Source: Labrys monachus (GTDB lineage: Bacteria > Pseudomonadota > Alphaproteobacteria > Rhizobiales > Labraceae). Taken from it: a DNA stretch of 64,000 nucleotides. A program made the position numbers and the translations under genes. Of the stretch, positions 1 through 7,873 are shown piece after piece. The stretch covers positions 5,153,001-5,217,000 of the forward strand of contig NZ_JAUSVK010000001.1 of assembly GCF_030814655.1 (NCBI RefSeq), written 5' to 3'. Below the pieces are notes generated by a model. The model worked only from the letters and a program-made list of their open reading frames with translations, was not told the DNA's origin and searched no databases. Position 1 is the first letter of the stretch; every line of letters begins with the position of its first letter.

Positions 1-184
1 AGCCCGGAAGGTCGGGCGCCACCACATGGTAGCGGTCGGCCAGCTGCGGGATCAGGTCGCGGAACATATGGCTTGCGCTGGGGAAGCCGTGAAGCAGAAG
101 CACGACGGGTCGCGCGGGATCACCGGCCTCGCGGTAGAAGACTTCGAGGCCGTCGACATCGGCGGTCTTGAAATGAACGGACAT
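1..184 (-). CDS. alpha/beta hydrolase, N-terminal part (cut by window edge)
   Basis: The reverse strand opens with ATG at 184 preceded by an AGGAG ribosome site, and translates to a protein starting [20 protein letters not shown]. It continues with a run of hydrophobic residues and an [10 protein letters not shown] stretch, the oxyanion-hole HG region typical of alpha/beta-hydrolase fold enzymes of the haloalkane dehalogenase/epoxide hydrolase type. About 61 residues are present. The nucleophile elbow and the rest of the catalytic triad lie beyond the window, so the substrate cannot be inferred. It is followed upstream by a peroxidase-like gene on the same strand with an 86-base gap, and the two could be co-transcribed. 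Confidence 0.8.
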   Translation of the reverse strand, partial: MSVHFKTADVDGLEVFYREAGDPARPVVLLLHGFPSASHMFRDLIPQLADRYHVVAPDLPG

Positions 185-270
185 GGCAGGTCTCCTGGGT
201 TGAGGGCGTGGGAAAGGGTTCGCCGACGCGCGCAGACGCGCCTTCGTTGCTGTGCTTGAACTGCAGCGGA

Positions 271-819
271 TCAGGCGGCTCTGCGGGCGCTTATGCGCGG
301 GAAGTCGATGTCGGTCTTCAGCGCTTCGTTGATGATGTTTGCGAATACATTGATGGCGACGGTGGCGATGACCTCGACGATATCCGCGTCGGAGTAGCCG
401 GCTCGCTTCATCGCCTCGACGTCCGCTTCGCCGACCTGCCCCCGTTCGCGGGCGAGCCTTGCGGCGAAGCGGACCGCCGCATCCGCCTTGATGTCATTCG
501 ACGCGCCATTCCGATTGGCCGTGATCTCCGCGTCATCGAGTATCGCGGCCTTGCGGACGCGGTAGGTCTGCGCCGACAGGCAATAGTCGCTGCCGTTCGC
601 CTCGGCGACGGCCAGCGCGACGCGCTCGCGGGTAAGCCGGTCCACGCCGCCCTTGTCGAGCGCATTGCAGAAGCCGAGAAAGGCCTCCAGCGCCGCAGGG
701 CTGTTCGCGATGATGCGGTACATGTTCGGCACGGCGCCGAGCCGGCTCCTCACGCCGGCGAGCAGCGCCTGCGATTCGGCAGATACGTGCTCGACGGCGG
801 GGACCGGAATTCGTGACAT
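271..819 (-). CDS. carboxymuconolactone decarboxylase/AhpD-like family protein
   Basis: A 182-residue protein starting MSRIPVP. The ATG at 819 has an AGGAG site just upstream and is preferred over a longer in-frame start at 885. The fold signature is the helical CMD/AhpD pattern with the segment [10 protein letters not shown] around residues 70-80. In AhpD-type peroxidases this position reads CxxCxxxH. Here the first Cys is Ser and the His is Gln, so only one Cys remains and alkylhydroperoxidase activity by the usual disulfide mechanism is doubtful. The gene is divergent from a LysR regulator, with a perfect palindrome between them, so it is the likely regulated target. Role beyond family membership is unknown. 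Confidence 0.8.
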   Translation of the reverse strand: MSRIPVPAVEHVSAESQALLAGVRSRLGAVPNMYRIIANSPAALEAFLGFCNALDKGGVDRLTRERVALAVAEANGSDYCLSAQTYRVRKAAILDDAEITANRNGASNDIKADAAVRFAARLARERGQVGEADVEAMKRAGYSDADIVEVIATVAINVFANIINEALKTDIDFPRISARRAA

Positions 820-907
820 GGGCCTTCGCTCCTGGTCGGCTGAGCCGCGATCGGCTGCTGCACAAAGGGATATTGCCTTCCGCAAAGCGGCAGTAGGCGT
901 TATCGCT

Positions 908-922
908 GGAAGTCAGACTTCC
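908..922. promoter_or_regulatory. candidate LysR operator palindrome
   Basis: GGAAGTC-A-GACTTCC is a perfect 7-base inverted repeat with a single central base. It lies between the divergent CMD-family gene (start 819) and the LysR gene (start 940), only 18 bases from the regulator start. Placement and symmetry fit an operator for the adjacent regulator. The classic T-N11-A core is not obvious, so this is inference from position. Confidence 0.5.
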
Positions 923-939
923 ATAATATGAGAGGCGGG

Positions 940-1878
940 ATGGATCGGTTTGAGGCGATGCGCACGCTGGTGGCCGCGGTCGACGGCGGCAGCCTCTCCG
1001 CCGCGTCGCGAACCTTGGCGGTGCCGCTGCCGACGGTGAGCCGCCGGGTGTCCGACCTCGAAGCCCATCTGGGATCGCAATTGGTGGTGCGCACCAGCCG
1101 CAGGCTCCTGCTGACCGAAGCCGGCGCGGCTTTCGTCGCATCGTCGCGTCGCGTGCTGGAGGAACTGGCCGAGGCGGAGCGGGCGGCGTCGGGAGAATAT
1201 CGCGCGCCGCGTGGCGAAGTCCTGGTTACGGCGCCAATCGCGTTCGGCGTGCTGAACGTGGCGCCGGTCGTTCACGACTTCCTTGCGGCCTATCCGGAGG
1301 TCACCGTGCGGCTCGTCCTGTCCGACGGGGTCATCGATCTCATCGAGAACCACATCGACGTCGCGGTGAGGATTGGACGGTTGCCGGACAGCGCTTTGCT
1401 CGCGCGGCGTGTCGGCGAGGTCCGATGGGTGGTATGCGCCAGCTCGGACTATCTCCGCCGGCGGGGCGAGCCGCGGGCGCTCGCCGACCTCCAAGGTCAT
1501 GACTTCATCGCGCTCGAAGGGCTGCAACGCTATCGCGACTGGAGTTTTGCGAGCGAAGGGACAATCCACCAGCTCGCGGTCACCCCCCGCTTTTCGGTCA
1601 ACACGGCGGAAGGGGTGATCGGCGGGGCCGTGGCCGGTCTCGGAATCGCGCGTGTGATGTCGTATCAGGCAGCGGCAGGCATCCGCGATGGAACGCTGGT
1701 GCCCCTCTTATCCGACTGGGCGCCGCCGCCCTTTCCCGTGCACCTCGTGCATGCCGCACAGCAGCAGCAGCCGCTGAAGCTGCGCGCCTTCCTGGATTTC
1801 GTCGCGCCACGGCTCCAGGAGAGACTGCGCATCATCGCGGAGCAGACGCCGCATGCCAATGCTGTACGGCGATCCTGA
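940..1878 (+). CDS. LysR family transcriptional regulator
   Basis: A 312-residue protein. The N-terminal winged helix-turn-helix (about residues 1-60, MDRFEAMRTLVAAVDGGSL then SRRVSDLEAHLG) is typical of LysR regulators. It is followed by a LysR substrate-binding domain (about residues 88-290) of the sort seen in the CrgA/DhcR-like subgroup. The ATG at 940 has GAGGCGGG immediately upstream and is chosen over an in-frame ATG at 928. It is divergent from the CMD-like gene at 271-819, the usual arrangement for a LysR regulator and its target. A UUCG-capped terminator lies downstream. The inducer cannot be predicted. Confidence 0.92.
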   Translation: MDRFEAMRTLVAAVDGGSLSAASRTLAVPLPTVSRRVSDLEAHLGSQLVVRTSRRLLLTEAGAAFVASSRRVLEELAEAERAASGEYRAPRGEVLVTAPIAFGVLNVAPVVHDFLAAYPEVTVRLVLSDGVIDLIENHIDVAVRIGRLPDSALLARRVGEVRWVVCASSDYLRRRGEPRALADLQGHDFIALEGLQRYRDWSFASEGTIHQLAVTPRFSVNTAEGVIGGAVAGLGIARVMSYQAAAGIRDGTLVPLLSDWAPPPFPVHLVHAAQQQQPLKLRAFLDFVAPRLQERLRIIAEQTPHANAVRRS

Positions 1879-1963
1879 ACGCTGTCTCGATACGGGAAGG
1901 TCCAACACCCTGGAGCAGCAAGAGGGGCGGCCGATCAGACAGCACCCAAACGAGCCCCAAACG

Positions 1964-1993
1964 CAAAAACGGCCCCGAAGGACCGTTTTTTGG
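1964..1993 (-). terminator. UUCG tetraloop terminator of tRNA-Gly, probably bidirectional
   Basis: On the minus strand the sequence forms ACGGTCC-TTCG-GGGCCGT (one G-U pair) followed by a run of five T. On the plus strand the same hairpin is followed by TTTTTT. It therefore sits between, and can stop, both the LysR gene from the left and tRNA-Gly from the right. The remaining stretch 1879-1963 shows no other feature. Confidence 0.8.
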
Positions 1994-2016
1994 CTTCAAC
2001 CCCTCTTTCGAAGGAT

Positions 2017-2091
2017 TGGAGCGGGAGAAGGGATTCGAACCCTCGACCCCAACCTTGGCAAGGTTGTGCTCTACCCCTGAGCTACTCCCGC
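2017..2091 (-). tRNA. tRNA-Gly (GCC anticodon)
   Basis: The reverse complement begins GCGGGAGTAGCTCAG, has a D-arm with GGGGTAGAGC, an anticodon arm AACCTTGCCAAGGTT with GCC, a T-arm GAGGGTTCGAATCCC, and ends CTCCCGC plus T and an encoded CCA. The 7-base acceptor stem is perfect. GCC anticodon makes this the tRNA for GGC/GGU, abundant codons in this high-GC genome. Confidence 0.97.
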
Positions 2092-2132
2092 ATCACATCG
2101 TCCGATGCGTGTCGGCAGCGCCGACGGCCGCT

Positions 2133-2161
2133 CCTATGCCAAACGCAGCCGCGGATTGCAA
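2133..2161 (-). promoter_or_regulatory. possible promoter of tRNA-Gly
   Basis: On the minus strand TTGCAA (2156-2161) and CATAGG (2133-2138) are separated by 17 bases and lie about 42 bases upstream of the tRNA. They match the -35/-10 spacing but only loosely the consensus. The rest of 2092-2306 shows nothing else beyond leader sequence for prfC. Confidence 0.3.
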
Positions 2162-2306
2162 CAGGCAAATGGCAGAAATTTTACGGGACGGCCTTTCATC
2201 CCCGTCGCTGTTTGCAATCGTTGGGTGACGCGGCAGCGGTTTCGTGGCAAAAGCGCGCCAAATCTCCATGCTGCCGGCGCGTTTCGGCTTTTAGAACGGT
2301 TTCGCC

Positions 2307-3914
2307 TTGAACGACCTTTCCCATGCCTCCACGTCCAGCCCCCTCGCACGCGAGGTGGAGCGCCGGCGCACCTTCGCCATCATCTCCCATCCGGATGCGG
2401 GCAAGACGACACTGACGGAGAAGCTGCTGCTGTTCGGCGGCGCGATCCAGCTCGCCGGCCAGGTCAAGGCCAAGGCGGACCGGCGCAACACGCGTTCGGA
2501 CTGGATGTCGATCGAGCGCGAGCGCGGCATTTCGGTCGTCACCTCGGTGATGACGTTCGAATATCAGGGCCTCGTCTTCAACCTGCTCGACACGCCGGGC
2601 CATGAGGACTTCTCCGAGGACACCTACCGCACGCTGACGGCCGTCGATTCGGCCGTCATGGTGATCGACGCCGCCAAGGGCATCGAGGCGCGGACGCGCA
2701 AGCTGTTCGAGGTCTGCCGCCTGCGGGACATTCCGATCGTCACCTTCATCAACAAGATGGACCGCGAGGGCCGCGACCCCTTCGATCTCCTCGACGAGAT
2801 CGAGAAGACCCTGGCGCTCTCCACCGTGCCGATGACCTGGCCGCTCGGGCGCGGGCGCGATTTCGCCGGCACCTATGATCTGCAGGCCGGCCATGTCCGC
2901 CTGCTCGACCGCGACACCGCGCCGATTCCGGTCACGGCCGGCGACAGCGCCGCGCTCGCCGCCGCGGTGCCCTCGATCGATGCCGATACGGCGGCGGAGG
3001 AGATCGCGCTGGTGCGCGAGGCCTGCGGCGAATTCGATCTCGCCGCCTTCCGCGAAGGCCATATGACGCCGGTGTTCTTCGGCTCGGCGATCAAGAATTT
3101 CGGCGTCGGCGACCTGCTGAAGGGGCTGGGCGACTATGCTCCGCCGCCGCGCGACCAGGCCGCAGCCACCCGCATGGTGGCCGCGACCGAGGACAACCTC
3201 TCCGCCTTCGTCTTCAAGATCCAGGCGAACATGGATCCCAACCACCGCGACCGCATCGCCTTCGTGCGCCTGTGCTCGGGCAAGCTGACGCGCGGCATGA
3301 AGGTGAAGCAGGTGCGGACGGGCAAGTCGATGAGCCTGAACGCCCCGCAATTCTTCTTCGCGCAGGACCGCGCGCTGGCCGAGGAAGCCTATGCCGGCGA
3401 CGTCGTCGGCATTCCCAACCACGGCGCGCTGCGCATCGGCGACACGCTGACCGAGCGCGAGGACATCGCCTTCCTCGGCGTGCCCAGCTTCGCGCCGGAA
3501 ATCCTGCGCCGCGTGCGCCTGCCCGACGCGATGAAGGCCAAGAAGCTCAGGGATGCGCTGCAGGACCTGGCGGAGGAAGGCGTGGTGCAGGTGTTCCGGC
3601 CGCGCGACGGCTCGCCGGCGCTGGTCGGCGTCGTCGGCGCGCTGCAGCTCGACGTGCTGCAGAACCGGCTCGAGGCCGAATATGGCCTGGAGATCCGCTT
3701 CGAGCCTTCGGAATTCGCGTTGGCACGCTGGATTTCGGCGCCGACCAAGCAGGAACTCGAGAGCTTCGTGACCTCGCACAGCTTCTCGATCGCCGAGGAT
3801 CTCGACGGCGATCCCGTGTTCATGGCGAAATCGGCCTTCGACCTGCGCTACCAGGGCGAGCGCTCGCCGGCGATCGTCTTCGCCGACATCAAGGATGTGA
3901 AGAAGCCGAAATAG
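2307..3914 (+). CDS. prfC: peptide chain release factor 3 (RF3)
   Basis: A 535-residue translational GTPase that recycles RF1/RF2 from the ribosome after termination. G1 is SHPDAGKTT (about residues 27-35), G3 is DTPGHEDFSEDTYRTLTAVD and G4 is NKMD (about 150). The stretch DTPGHEDFSEDTYRTLTA is characteristic of RF3 as opposed to EF-G. It is followed by domains II and III of normal length. The reading frame opens after a TAG at 2292 and has no early ATG, so the TTG at 2307 is the most likely start. It gives an N terminus of the same length as E. coli RF3. It converges on the gp25-like gene with a 12-base gap. Confidence 0.95.
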   Translation: MNDLSHASTSSPLAREVERRRTFAIISHPDAGKTTLTEKLLLFGGAIQLAGQVKAKADRRNTRSDWMSIERERGISVVTSVMTFEYQGLVFNLLDTPGHEDFSEDTYRTLTAVDSAVMVIDAAKGIEARTRKLFEVCRLRDIPIVTFINKMDREGRDPFDLLDEIEKTLALSTVPMTWPLGRGRDFAGTYDLQAGHVRLLDRDTAPIPVTAGDSAALAAAVPSIDADTAAEEIALVREACGEFDLAAFREGHMTPVFFGSAIKNFGVGDLLKGLGDYAPPPRDQAAATRMVAATEDNLSAFVFKIQANMDPNHRDRIAFVRLCSGKLTRGMKVKQVRTGKSMSLNAPQFFFAQDRALAEEAYAGDVVGIPNHGALRIGDTLTEREDIAFLGVPSFAPEILRRVRLPDAMKAKKLRDALQDLAEEGVVQVFRPRDGSPALVGVVGALQLDVLQNRLEAEYGLEIRFEPSEFALARWISAPTKQELESFVTSHSFSIAEDLDGDPVFMAKSAFDLRYQGERSPAIVFADIKDVKKPK

Positions 3915-3926
3915 GCCCGGTCCGTC

Positions 3927-4283
3927 CTATATCGGCAGTTCGACGCGGACCCGGCCGGTCTTGCCGGACTGGATGATCTCGAACCCGACGTCGACGGCCT
4001 GGACCTGATTGGTCGTTGTCATTTCCGGTTCGATGTCCTGCACCGTGATTCCCGGCACGCAGCGCAGGATCGCGTCTCGCGCCGCCTCGATCACCTCGCT
4101 GCGGTCAAAGCCGGAACGCGAGCGGCTGCGGCCATCGGCCACTTCGAGAATGGGAAAACCGTAGTCGGGCTCGGACTCTTTTTCGCCCGGGCGCGTCAGC
4201 AGGAGGACGCGGATGGCCTCGTCGGCTGCAGGAATATCCTCGATAATCGCGGCGTCGGGCTGGGTCGGATCGATATCCTTCAA
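3927..4283 (-). CDS. orphan gp25/gpW-like baseplate-family protein
   Basis: A 118-residue protein with a TTG start at 4283 and a good GGAGGGA site 8-9 bases upstream. The segment AIRVLLLTRPGEKESEPDYG (about residues 23-42) closely resembles the IRxxLLTRPGER..xPDFG core of the GPW/gp25 family, which in contractile phages and related machines forms part of the baseplate wedge. It is followed by an acidic region with EAARDAILRCVPGI, similar to the family's helix. No other phage, tailocin or type VI secretion gene is visible nearby. The gene may be a domesticated relic or may work with distant partners. Family assignment is from motif resemblance only. Confidence 0.6.
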   Translation of the reverse strand: MKDIDPTQPDAAIIEDIPAADEAIRVLLLTRPGEKESEPDYGFPILEVADGRSRSRSGFDRSEVIEAARDAILRCVPGITVQDIEPEMTTTNQVQAVDVGFEIIQSGKTGRVRVELPI

Positions 4284-4427
4284 GGCAACTTCCCTCCGCG
4301 GACGGGGTCGACACGCCGCGGCGCGACTCTCGCCGTTCTCGCCTCCCGCCGCAAGGGGGCTATCGCGCTGAGCTGCGCGATAGCGATCGGCCGACGACAG
4401 GCATGAAAGGCCCGCCGCGGCTGCGGG

Positions 4428-5492
4428 TCAGACCGTCTCGGGGGTGAGGGCCGGATAGTCCGTGTAGCCTTCCGTGCCCTTGGCGTAGAAGGTGGCGGCG
4501 TTCCAGGCGTTAAGTTCGGCCCTCTCGGCGAAGCGCCGCGGCAGGTCCGGATTGGCGATGAAGAGCTTGCCGAAGGCAACGGCGTCCGCCCCGCCGCTTT
4601 CCACCAGCTGCTCGGCGCTTTCGAGGGTGAACTTCTCGTTGGCGATGAACGCGCCGCCGAACGCCTTGCGGATCAGGGGGGAAATCGCCGGCTTGTCGGT
4701 CGATTCGCGGGTGCAGATGAAGGCGAGCTTGCGGGCGTCCAGCTCCCTCGCCACATAGGTGAACAGGGCCGGCGCATCCGAATCGCCCATGCTATGGCTA
4801 TCGCCGCGCGGCGCCAGATGCATGCCGACGCGGTCGGCGCCCCAGACCGACACCACCGCGTCTGTCGCTTCCATCATCAGGCGGGCGCGATTCTCGATCG
4901 AGCCGCCATAGTCGTCGGTGCGCCGGTTGGTCGAGTCCTGCAGGAACTGGTCGAGCAGATAGCCGTTGGCGCCGTGCAGCTCGACGCCGTCGAAGCCGGC
5001 CTCCAGCGCGTTGGCGGCGCCGAGGCGATAGGCCTCGACGATGCCGGGAAGTTCCTCGCGGTCGAGCGCCCGCGGCGTCACATAGGGCTTCTCCGGCCGG
5101 ATGAGGCTGACATGGCCGGCGGCCGCGATGGCGCTCGGCGCCACCGGCAGCGCCCCGCCGAGATAGACCGGGTCGGAAATGCGGCCGACATGCCACAGCT
5201 GCAGCGCGATGCGGCCGCCGGCGTCGTGAACGGCCCGGGTGATGGCCTTCCAGCCCTCGACCTGCTCCCTGGACCAGATGCCGGGCGTGTCGGGATAGCC
5301 GACGCCCATCGGCGTCACGGAGGTCGCCTCGGTGATGATGAGGCCGGCGGAGGCACGCTGTACGTAATAGTCGCGCATCAGTGCGTTGGGGACGCGTCCT
5401 TCGCTGGCGCGCGTGCGCGTCAGCGGGGCCATGATGATACGGTTGGGAAGATCGAGCGCACCGATCCGGATCGGATCCTGCAGGGTCGGCAT
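4428..5492 (-). CDS. Old Yellow Enzyme family NADH:flavin oxidoreductase / alkene reductase
   Basis: A 354-residue FMN-dependent TIM-barrel reductase of the NemA/OYE group, which reduces activated C=C bonds or nitro compounds with NAD(P)H. Visible signatures are the start PTLQDPIRIGALDLPNRI, APLTRTRA, the LQLWHVGR segment, HGANGYLLDQFLQDSTN containing the substrate-binding His and Asn, DDYGGSIENR, and a C-terminal DAVAFGKLFIANPDL phosphate-binding loop. The ATG at 5492 gives the standard N terminus; a longer frame to 5588 is not conserved in character. It is divergent from an ArsR repressor (5631), with a palindrome between, a common arrangement for electrophile-responsive control. Confidence 0.92.
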   Translation of the reverse strand: MPTLQDPIRIGALDLPNRIIMAPLTRTRASEGRVPNALMRDYYVQRASAGLIITEATSVTPMGVGYPDTPGIWSREQVEGWKAITRAVHDAGGRIALQLWHVGRISDPVYLGGALPVAPSAIAAAGHVSLIRPEKPYVTPRALDREELPGIVEAYRLGAANALEAGFDGVELHGANGYLLDQFLQDSTNRRTDDYGGSIENRARLMMEATDAVVSVWGADRVGMHLAPRGDSHSMGDSDAPALFTYVARELDARKLAFICTRESTDKPAISPLIRKAFGGAFIANEKFTLESAEQLVESGGADAVAFGKLFIANPDLPRRFAERAELNAWNAATFYAKGTEGYTDYPALTPETV

Positions 5493-5597
5493 CGGAAAAA
5501 CCTCATCTTTGTTCAATCGATCGGAGTTCGCGCCACGGCATCGTTTGCCATTCCGCCACATTTGCGGTTCTGATGCCCTGACACTCAATTCTCAAAG

Positions 5598-5613
5598 TTC
5601 GATGGAAATCGAA
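5598..5613. promoter_or_regulatory. candidate ArsR operator
   Basis: TTCGAT-GGAA-ATCGAA is a perfect 6-base inverted repeat located 18 bases before the ArsR start codon and within the divergent promoter region shared with the OYE gene. Size, AT-rich flanks and position fit the operator of an ArsR/SmtB-type autorepressor. Confidence 0.55.
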
Positions 5614-5630
5614 TATAGGCAAGCGGGCGC

Positions 5631-5930
5631 ATGAAGCAACACCCTCACCCCGACGTGAAGGAGATCCACCTGATCGGCGTGCTCGCCGCCCTGGGCGATC
5701 CCGTGCGTCTCAATATCGTCGCCACCCTGATCCGGGAAGGCGAGAAGGGGTCGACCGAATTCGACTGCAACATCGCCAATTCGACCTTGAGCCATCACAT
5801 CAAGCAATTGCGGGAAGCCGGCCTCGTCGTCCACCGCAAGGAGGGCACGCGCTGCTTCGTGGCGCTGCGCCCGGAAATCGAGGAGAAATTCCCGGGATTG
5901 CTGCAATCCGTCCTGCAATTCGCGGAGTAG
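5631..5930 (+). CDS. ArsR family transcriptional repressor
   Basis: A 99-residue single-domain winged helix regulator. The core LAALGDPVRLNIVATLIREG, followed by NSTLSHHIKQLREAGLV and HRKEGTRCFVALRPE, is the ArsR DNA-binding module (about residues 16-85). Two Cys are visible, one before the recognition helix (FDC) and one in the wing (RCF). Neither forms the classical ELCVCDL metal site, so a redox or electrophile signal is more plausible than arsenite. It is divergent from the OYE reductase, which it likely represses along with itself through the palindrome at 5598-5613. It ends 9 bases before the convergent FtrA-type gene. Confidence 0.92.
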   Translation: MKQHPHPDVKEIHLIGVLAALGDPVRLNIVATLIREGEKGSTEFDCNIANSTLSHHIKQLREAGLVVHRKEGTRCFVALRPEIEEKFPGLLQSVLQFAE

Positions 5931-5938
5931 CACCCCGG

Positions 5939-6934
5939 TCACGCCGCGAACCGCGCCCGATAGGCCGCCGGGCTGACACCGACCCGCCGCCGGAAATGAT
6001 GCCGCATCGTCTCCACGGTGCCGAAGCCGCAGGCCAAGGCGATATCCGCCACCGTCGCGCCGCCGTTCCGCTCCAGCTGCTCGCGCGCCAGGCCGACGCG
6101 TTCGGCCACCAGCCATTCGCCGGGCGGCAGTCCGGTCGCCTCCTCGAAGCGGCGCTGCAAGGTCCTGGCGCTCATGCCGGAGCGGGCGGCGATCGTCTCG
6201 ATGCTGTGCGGGGCGGCGAGATTGGCCCGCAGCCAGTCGATCAGCGGCCCGAGGCGCGTCCCTGCCCGCTCGCGCGGCATCGGCCGTTCGATGAACTGGG
6301 CCTGGCCGCCCTCCCGGTGCGGCGGCACCACCAGGCGCCTGGCCACCGAATTGGCGGCGTCGGGGCCGAAGTCCCGCCTGACCACATGCAGGCACAGATC
6401 GATCCCGGCGGCGCTGCCGGCCGCCGTCAGCACATCCCCCTCGTCGACATAGAGCCGCGCCGGATCGAGGTCTATCGCCGGATAGCGGGCACGGATCGCC
6501 TCGGCATAGCGCCAATGGGTGGTCGCCCGCCGGCCGTCGAGAAACCCCGCCGCCGCCAGGACGGCGATGCCGGAGCACAGCGACAGGATGCGGGCACCGC
6601 TGGCATGCGCCTGCCGCAGAGCCGCGACCAGGTCGGGCGGCACCGGCGCATCGATGCCGCGCCAGCCCGGCGCGACGATCAGGTCCGCCCCGGCCAGCCT
6701 GTCGAGGCCGGCATCGACCACCACCGTCAGTCCGCCGGCGGCATGCAGCGGCCCGGCTTCGATCGCGCAGGCGACGTAGCCGTACCAGCCCGGCCCCATC
6801 TCGGGGCGCGGCAGGCCGAAAACCTCATAGGCCACCCCGAACTCGAAAGTGCAGAGCCCGTCATAGGCGAGGACCGCAACGAGCGGGCCGGTCGTGGAAG
6901 CGGTGTCTGGCATGATCTTGACGGAGATTGGCAT
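5939..6934 (-). CDS. FtrA/GlxA-type AraC family regulator with DJ-1/PfpI domain
   Basis: About 331 residues. The N-terminal half (about residues 15-190) is a DJ-1/PfpI class I amidotransferase-like domain with a nucleophile-elbow Cys in LSLCSGIAVLAAAG. The C-terminal 100 residues carry two AraC helix-turn-helix motifs: SIETIAARSGMSARTLQRRF and TVADIALACGFGTVETMRHH. This is the architecture of FtrA-like regulators. Two in-frame ATGs, at 6934 and 6913, are possible. The first has GGCGGGA next to it and is used here. It is divergent from a rhodanese gene (7031), a pairing often seen with FtrA, so it may control the rhodanese pair. Confidence 0.88.
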   Translation of the reverse strand: MPISVKIMPDTASTTGPLVAVLAYDGLCTFEFGVAYEVFGLPRPEMGPGWYGYVACAIEAGPLHAAGGLTVVVDAGLDRLAGADLIVAPGWRGIDAPVPPDLVAALRQAHASGARILSLCSGIAVLAAAGFLDGRRATTHWRYAEAIRARYPAIDLDPARLYVDEGDVLTAAGSAAGIDLCLHVVRRDFGPDAANSVARRLVVPPHREGGQAQFIERPMPRERAGTRLGPLIDWLRANLAAPHSIETIAARSGMSARTLQRRFEEATGLPPGEWLVAERVGLAREQLERNGGATVADIALACGFGTVETMRHHFRRRVGVSPAAYRARFAA

Positions 6935-7030
6935 TCCCGCCACTTCCGCGCAAGGGGCGCGTCGGCATAGTGGCACCCGTCCGGAAGCGCCGCGATATCC
7001 GCGGACGCCGCAGCCCCATGGGAGAGAGCC

Positions 7031-7471
7031 ATGCCGAGTGCCGTCGCCGAGTTCGAAGCCGCACCGCCCGAGGAGGTCGCGGCCCATTACGCCCGCCGCC
7101 TCGCCTTCGAGACCGATTGCGCCGACGTGCACGGAGCGCTGCGCGGCGCTGCCGACGATTTCGTGCTGCTCGACGTGCGCGGGCCGAAGCTCTACGAGAG
7201 GGGGCATGTCCCCGGCGCGATCAACCTGCCTCACGGCAAGATGACGGCCTCGAAGATGGAAAACTGGCCGCAGGACACGCTCTTCGTCGTCTATTGCGCC
7301 GGCCCGCATTGCAACGGCACCGACAGGGCGGCTTTGCGGCTCGCCCGTCTCGGGCGCCGCGTCAAGGTGATGATCGGCGGCATGACGGGCTGGGCCGATG
7401 AGGGGTTCCCCCTTATGGTGGGGCCGGCGGCGGGAAGCCTGGCGCCGCCGGATCCGGGACACTCGCCATGA
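7031..7471 (+). CDS. rhodanese-like sulfurtransferase domain protein
   Basis: A 146-residue single-domain rhodanese. DFVLLDVRGPKLYERGHVPGAINL (about residues 43-67) is the CH2A region. The active-site loop YCAGPHCNG (about residues 91-99) contains the catalytic Cys and a second Cys in the same loop, and the C-terminal GGMTGWADEGFPL is typical. It would transfer sulfane sulfur to cyanide or a protein acceptor in the cytoplasm. A GAGAGCC stretch precedes the ATG. Its stop codon overlaps the next gene's start as ATGA, so the two are translationally coupled. It is divergent from the FtrA-type regulator. Confidence 0.9.
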   Translation: MPSAVAEFEAAPPEEVAAHYARRLAFETDCADVHGALRGAADDFVLLDVRGPKLYERGHVPGAINLPHGKMTASKMENWPQDTLFVVYCAGPHCNGTDRAALRLARLGRRVKVMIGGMTGWADEGFPLMVGPAAGSLAPPDPGHSP

Positions 7472-7830
7472 ATGCCATCAATGTCATCGCGCCCTATCGC
7501 TATCTCGGCATGTGGGTCTTCGACGATCCCAAGGTGGGGCTGGTGCAGGAGCCCTTCGTCGGCGGCGCCGATCTCCTGATCGACCAGGCGGTCGCCGCGC
7601 TGCCGGACGCCGCAGCGGGCTTCATCATGGTTTTCTCGGGGGCGCCCTTTCCCGGCAGCCGTTTCCACCTGAAATGGCAGCGGGAGGACGGCTCGGGAAA
7701 CATCTATCTTTCCTCCGAATTCGGCAGCGAGGGCTGGCTTTGTCCGGCCCTGCTGCGCTATTTCGAGCGCCCGCCGATGGACATTCACATCCAGGTCAAG
7801 GCCAGGGACGGCGCCACGGCCGCGGCATGA
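7468..7830 (+). CDS. small conserved protein coupled to rhodanese (DUF6717-like)
   Basis: A 120-residue soluble protein with no signal peptide or membrane segment, starting with the ATG inside the ATGA overlap with the rhodanese gene. It has the pattern APYRYLGMWVFDDPKVGLV then EPFVGGAD, and GWLCPALLRYFERPPM near the end. I recall this pattern from a family of small proteins labelled DUF6717, but I am not certain of the number. No catalytic motif is evident. The coupling implies a role with the rhodanese, possibly as a sulfur or electrophile partner, which is inference. Confidence 0.75.
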   Translation: MNAINVIAPYRYLGMWVFDDPKVGLVQEPFVGGADLLIDQAVAALPDAAAGFIMVFSGAPFPGSRFHLKWQREDGSGNIYLSSEFGSEGWLCPALLRYFERPPMDIHIQVKARDGATAAA

Positions 7831-7873
7831 GTGCGTCGGGCCGTCGACGCACAGCCGGTAGCCGCAGACTTCC

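Noticed and set aside
26-816. Plus-strand open frames at the start of the window
   Set aside because: Antisense shadows of the alpha/beta hydrolase and CMD genes, which have ribosome sites and recognisable domains on the minus strand.
1853-2310. Short open frames over the tRNA-Gly region
   Set aside because: They overlap the tRNA and its terminator and carry a tRNA-derived peptide often mis-annotated as a protein.
3927-4283. A prophage around the gp25-like gene
   Set aside because: No integrase, capsid, tail or lysis gene in the surrounding 30 kb; neighbours are ordinary core genes.
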